Source of the DNA: Streptomyces gelaticus
GTDB lineage: Bacteria > Actinomycetota > Actinomycetes > Streptomycetales > Streptomycetaceae
Direction of reading: 5' to 3'
Assembly (NCBI RefSeq): GCF_014649535.1
Contig: NZ_BMTF01000004.1
Coordinates: forward strand, 176,900 to 240,899
DNA: 64,000 bases
Under the pieces are notes generated by a model. That model ran no database searches and was not told the origin of the DNA. It saw nothing but the letters and a program-made list of their open reading frames with translations. Below are positions 62,147 to 64,000 of the stretch, in pieces (positions within the stretch are counted from its first letter, which is position 1; each line of letters begins with the position of its first letter). Position numbers and translations under genes: made by a program.

Positions 62147-63379
62147 ATGCAGGGAGAGGATCCGTTCGATCAGGGCGCGAGCAGCATCCTGCGCCAGCCG
62201 AAGGCCGTCTGGGCCACGGCGGGCGCCTCTGTTGTCGCATTCATGGGAATCGGCCTGGTGGACCCGATTCTGCCGTCCATCGCCAAGGGCCTGGAGGCGA
62301 CGCCGAGCCAGGTGTCCCTGCTCTTCACCTCGTACTTCCTGATCACCGCCGTGGCGATGCTCGTCACCGGCTTCGTCTCCAGCCGGATCGGCGGCCGCAA
62401 GACGCTCCTGACCGGCCTCGCGCTCGTCGTCGTCTTCGCCGCGCTCTCCGGCACCTCGTCGTCCGTCGGCGAACTCGTCGGGTTCCGGGCCGGCTGGGGG
62501 TTCGGCAACGCGCTCTTCGTGTCGACCGCGCTGGCCGTGATCGTCGGCGCCGCGGCCGGCGGCAGCGCCGCGGCGATTCTGCTCTACGAGTCGGCGCTCG
62601 GCCTCGGCATGGCCTGCGGACCACTGCTCGGCGCCCTGCTCGGTGACGCCAGCTGGCGCTACCCGTTCTTCGGCACGGCCGCGCTGATGGCCATCGGCTT
62701 CATCTGCATCACGGCGTTCCTGAAGGAACAGCCCAGGCCCGCCCGGAAGACCTCGCTGCTCGACCCGATCAGGGCGCTCGGCCACGGCGGTCTGGCCTCG
62801 GTCGCCACCTCGGCGTTCTTCTACAACTACGCGTTCTTCACGGTCCTCGCGTTCACCCCGTTCGTGCTGAACATGACGCCGTACAAGTCGGGCGCGGTGT
62901 TCTTCGCCTGGGGTCTGCTGCTCGCGGTCTTCTCGGTGCTCGTCGCCCCGCGGCTCCAGGAGCGCTTCGGCTCCCTGAAGGTGCTCGGCGCCTCGCTGGT
63001 GCTGCTCGCCGTCGACCTGCTGGTCCTGGGGTACGGCAATCACACCGTCGCGATCGTCTGCACGATCGTCTCCGGCGCCTTCATCGGCATGAACAACACC
63101 GTCTACACGGAGCTGGCGCTCGGTGTGTCGGGCGCGCCGCGGCCGGTGGCGAGCGCGGGCTACAACTTCGTCCGCTGGTTCGCCGCGGCCGCCGCCCCGT
63201 ACCTCGCCCCGAAGATCGAGGAGTGGAGCGACATCCACATACCGTTCGTGGTCGCCGCGGTCGCGGCCGTGGCCGGTGCCGTCGTCATCTGGATCCGGCG
63301 TGCGGCGCTGACCCACGAGGCGGTGGAGCTGGAGCCGAAGCACGCCACCGAGGACAGCGTCACGGTCTTCGCCGACTGA
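62147..63379 (+). CDS. MFS multidrug-type exporter
   Basis: A 410-residue Major Facilitator with 12 predicted helices, the loop-2 motif GFVSSRIGGRKTLLTG and the antiporter-like GMACGPLLGALLGDASWR in helix 5, typical of DHA-family efflux pumps. It probably exports a small hydrophobic compound. ATG 62147 is preceded by GAGAAG. A palindromic operator upstream suggests it is induced by ligand release of a repressor. A hairpin terminator follows. Confidence 0.9.
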   Translation: MQGEDPFDQGASSILRQPKAVWATAGASVVAFMGIGLVDPILPSIAKGLEATPSQVSLLFTSYFLITAVAMLVTGFVSSRIGGRKTLLTGLALVVVFAALSGTSSSVGELVGFRAGWGFGNALFVSTALAVIVGAAAGGSAAAILLYESALGLGMACGPLLGALLGDASWRYPFFGTAALMAIGFICITAFLKEQPRPARKTSLLDPIRALGHGGLASVATSAFFYNYAFFTVLAFTPFVLNMTPYKSGAVFFAWGLLLAVFSVLVAPRLQERFGSLKVLGASLVLLAVDLLVLGYGNHTVAIVCTIVSGAFIGMNNTVYTELALGVSGAPRPVASAGYNFVRWFAAAAAPYLAPKIEEWSDIHIPFVVAAVAAVAGAVVIWIRRAALTHEAVELEPKHATEDSVTVFAD

Positions 63380-63390
63380 CCCCCTCGCCC

Positions 63391-63435
63391 GCCCCGCCCG
63401 CGGCTCTCCCTCCTGGCCGCGCGGCGGGGCTTTCG
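63391..63435 (+). terminator. Imperfect hairpin with TTT tail after the MFS gene
   Basis: GCCCCGCC (63391-63398) and the following CGCGG pair with CCGCG and GGCGGGGC (ending 63430), with one offset base, followed by TTTCG. It lies between the convergent MFS and SUFU-domain genes. Confidence 0.6.
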
Positions 63436-63455
63436 CGTGCCTGCGGTGGCGCGGA

Positions 63456-64000
63456 TCAGTCCAGGGGTACGGAGCCGCGCAGCGGATCACGCAGGTCCGT
63501 ACCGTGCGAGAGCCACCGCTCCTGGAGCTCCTGCGCGCCCCTGACCCGCTTCCATGCGGCCTCGTTGTGCGTCATCGGCAGCAGCGGCAGGAACCGGACC
63601 GGGTCCATGAGCCCGCCCGTCTCCCGGCCGCCGCCCCCCGCCGAGCCGCTGCGCGGCGCCGGCTCGCTCAGCTCCAGGGCCTCCACCAGCCCGCCCGGCT
63701 CGGCGACCAGTACGGAACTGAACGGCGCCCCGGGCCACAGCGGTTCGCCCACGTCCAGCGAGGCACCGGGCGCCACGATCACTCCCTCGACCTGCGGGGA
63801 GGCGGCGAGCACCGCGAGCGGGCGCAACACCTTGTCGGTGTCGGCGAGTCCGGCGCGCACGGAGAGGATCAGTTCGGCGCGCGGGCCCTTCACCGGGTCC
63901 ACGAGGGCCGCGGTCGGGTCGGCCATCGGATGGGCCGACATACCGAGCGTGGCATAGCGCACCATATCGCCGTCGGCGAAGCGCAGCACCTCGATCCGGT
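63456..64000 (-). CDS. Suppressor-of-fused (SUFU) domain protein, partial at window edge
   Basis: The frame stays open to the last base, so the 5' end lies beyond the window. At least 181 residues are visible, with VRYATLGMSAHPMAD, GPRAELILSVRA and the C-terminal FLPLLPMTHNEAAWKR, a pattern of the bacterial SUFU-domain family. Bacterial SUFU proteins are often linked to toxin immunity or are of unknown role. The GTG at 63989 is not taken as the start because Arg-Ile-Glu continues upstream in frame. Confidence 0.8.
   Translation of the reverse strand, partial: RIEVLRFADGDMVRYATLGMSAHPMADPTAALVDPVKGPRAELILSVRAGLADTDKVLRPLAVLAASPQVEGVIVAPGASLDVGEPLWPGAPFSSVLVAEPGGLVEALELSEPAPRSGSAGGGGRETGGLMDPVRFLPLLPMTHNEAAWKRVRGAQELQERWLSHGTDLRDPLRGSVPLD

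Overview
This 64-kb window is chromosomal DNA from a Streptomyces or very close relative. G+C is very high, third codon positions are almost all G or C, GTG starts are common, and the gene set is typical of the genus: WblC/WhiB7 with an AT-hook, an AdnAB helicase-nuclease pair, UvrD2 with an HRDC domain, mycoredoxin, DUF3107, DUF3152 and TerD/AIM24 proteins. Much of the gene order matches, from memory, the Mycobacterium tuberculosis Rv3193c-Rv3211 block, so most of the window is an old actinobacterial core neighbourhood. I see no tRNA, rRNA, insertion sequence, prophage or CRISPR array.

Layout. 0-9 kb: UPF0182 membrane protein, PPA1309-like protein, PDZ/Lon-like membrane protease, an unlisted 56-residue membrane protein, MoaE, an SDR epimerase, a zincin_2 protein and a coupled NUDIX hydrolase. 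9-13 kb: an operon of a TerD-AIM24 fusion and two AIM24 proteins, with a YgjP-type peptidase upstream. 13-17.6 kb: an orphan ThiF/E1-like protein with an ABC1 kinase, two small proteins, and wblC with its full leader (AT-rich activator box and promoter, 111-codon upstream ORF, intrinsic terminator). 17.7-31 kb: a DNA repair and redox block (uvrD2, mycoredoxin, nudC, an M20 peptidase, adnB, adnA, an alkyltransferase-like protein). Short tandem repeats flank adnA on both sides. 31-38.7 kb: a three-part membrane/kinase-like/flippase fusion, two tandem TAP-like lipoprotein hydrolases, and moeZ.

38.8-49.8 kb is an accessory block between moeZ and the DUF3152 gene, whose counterparts are neighbours in M. 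tuberculosis. It holds a four-gene exopolysaccharide-like set (PelF-type glycosyltransferase, polytopic membrane protein, sugar epimerase, spherulin-4 protein) and a complete peptide/nickel-family ABC importer operon. About 230 bp upstream of the importer is a 31-codon leader peptide ending in Cys-Cys, with a near-consensus promoter placed so that the start codon is the likely transcription start. 50-64 kb returns to core genes: DUF3152 metalloprotease-like protein, alpha/beta hydrolases, TetR, DUF3107, ferritin-like protein, a DEAD-box RNA helicase that appears to start at CTG, a NYN-domain protein, MarC, a PHP phosphoesterase, an MFS exporter with a palindromic operator, and a truncated SUFU-domain gene at the right edge.

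The strongest leads are the wblC attenuator, the Cys-Cys leader peptide, the Pel-like block, the kinase-like/flippase fusion, the orphan E1 protein beside the ABC1 kinase, and a recurring leaderless promoter layout in front of at least eight genes.
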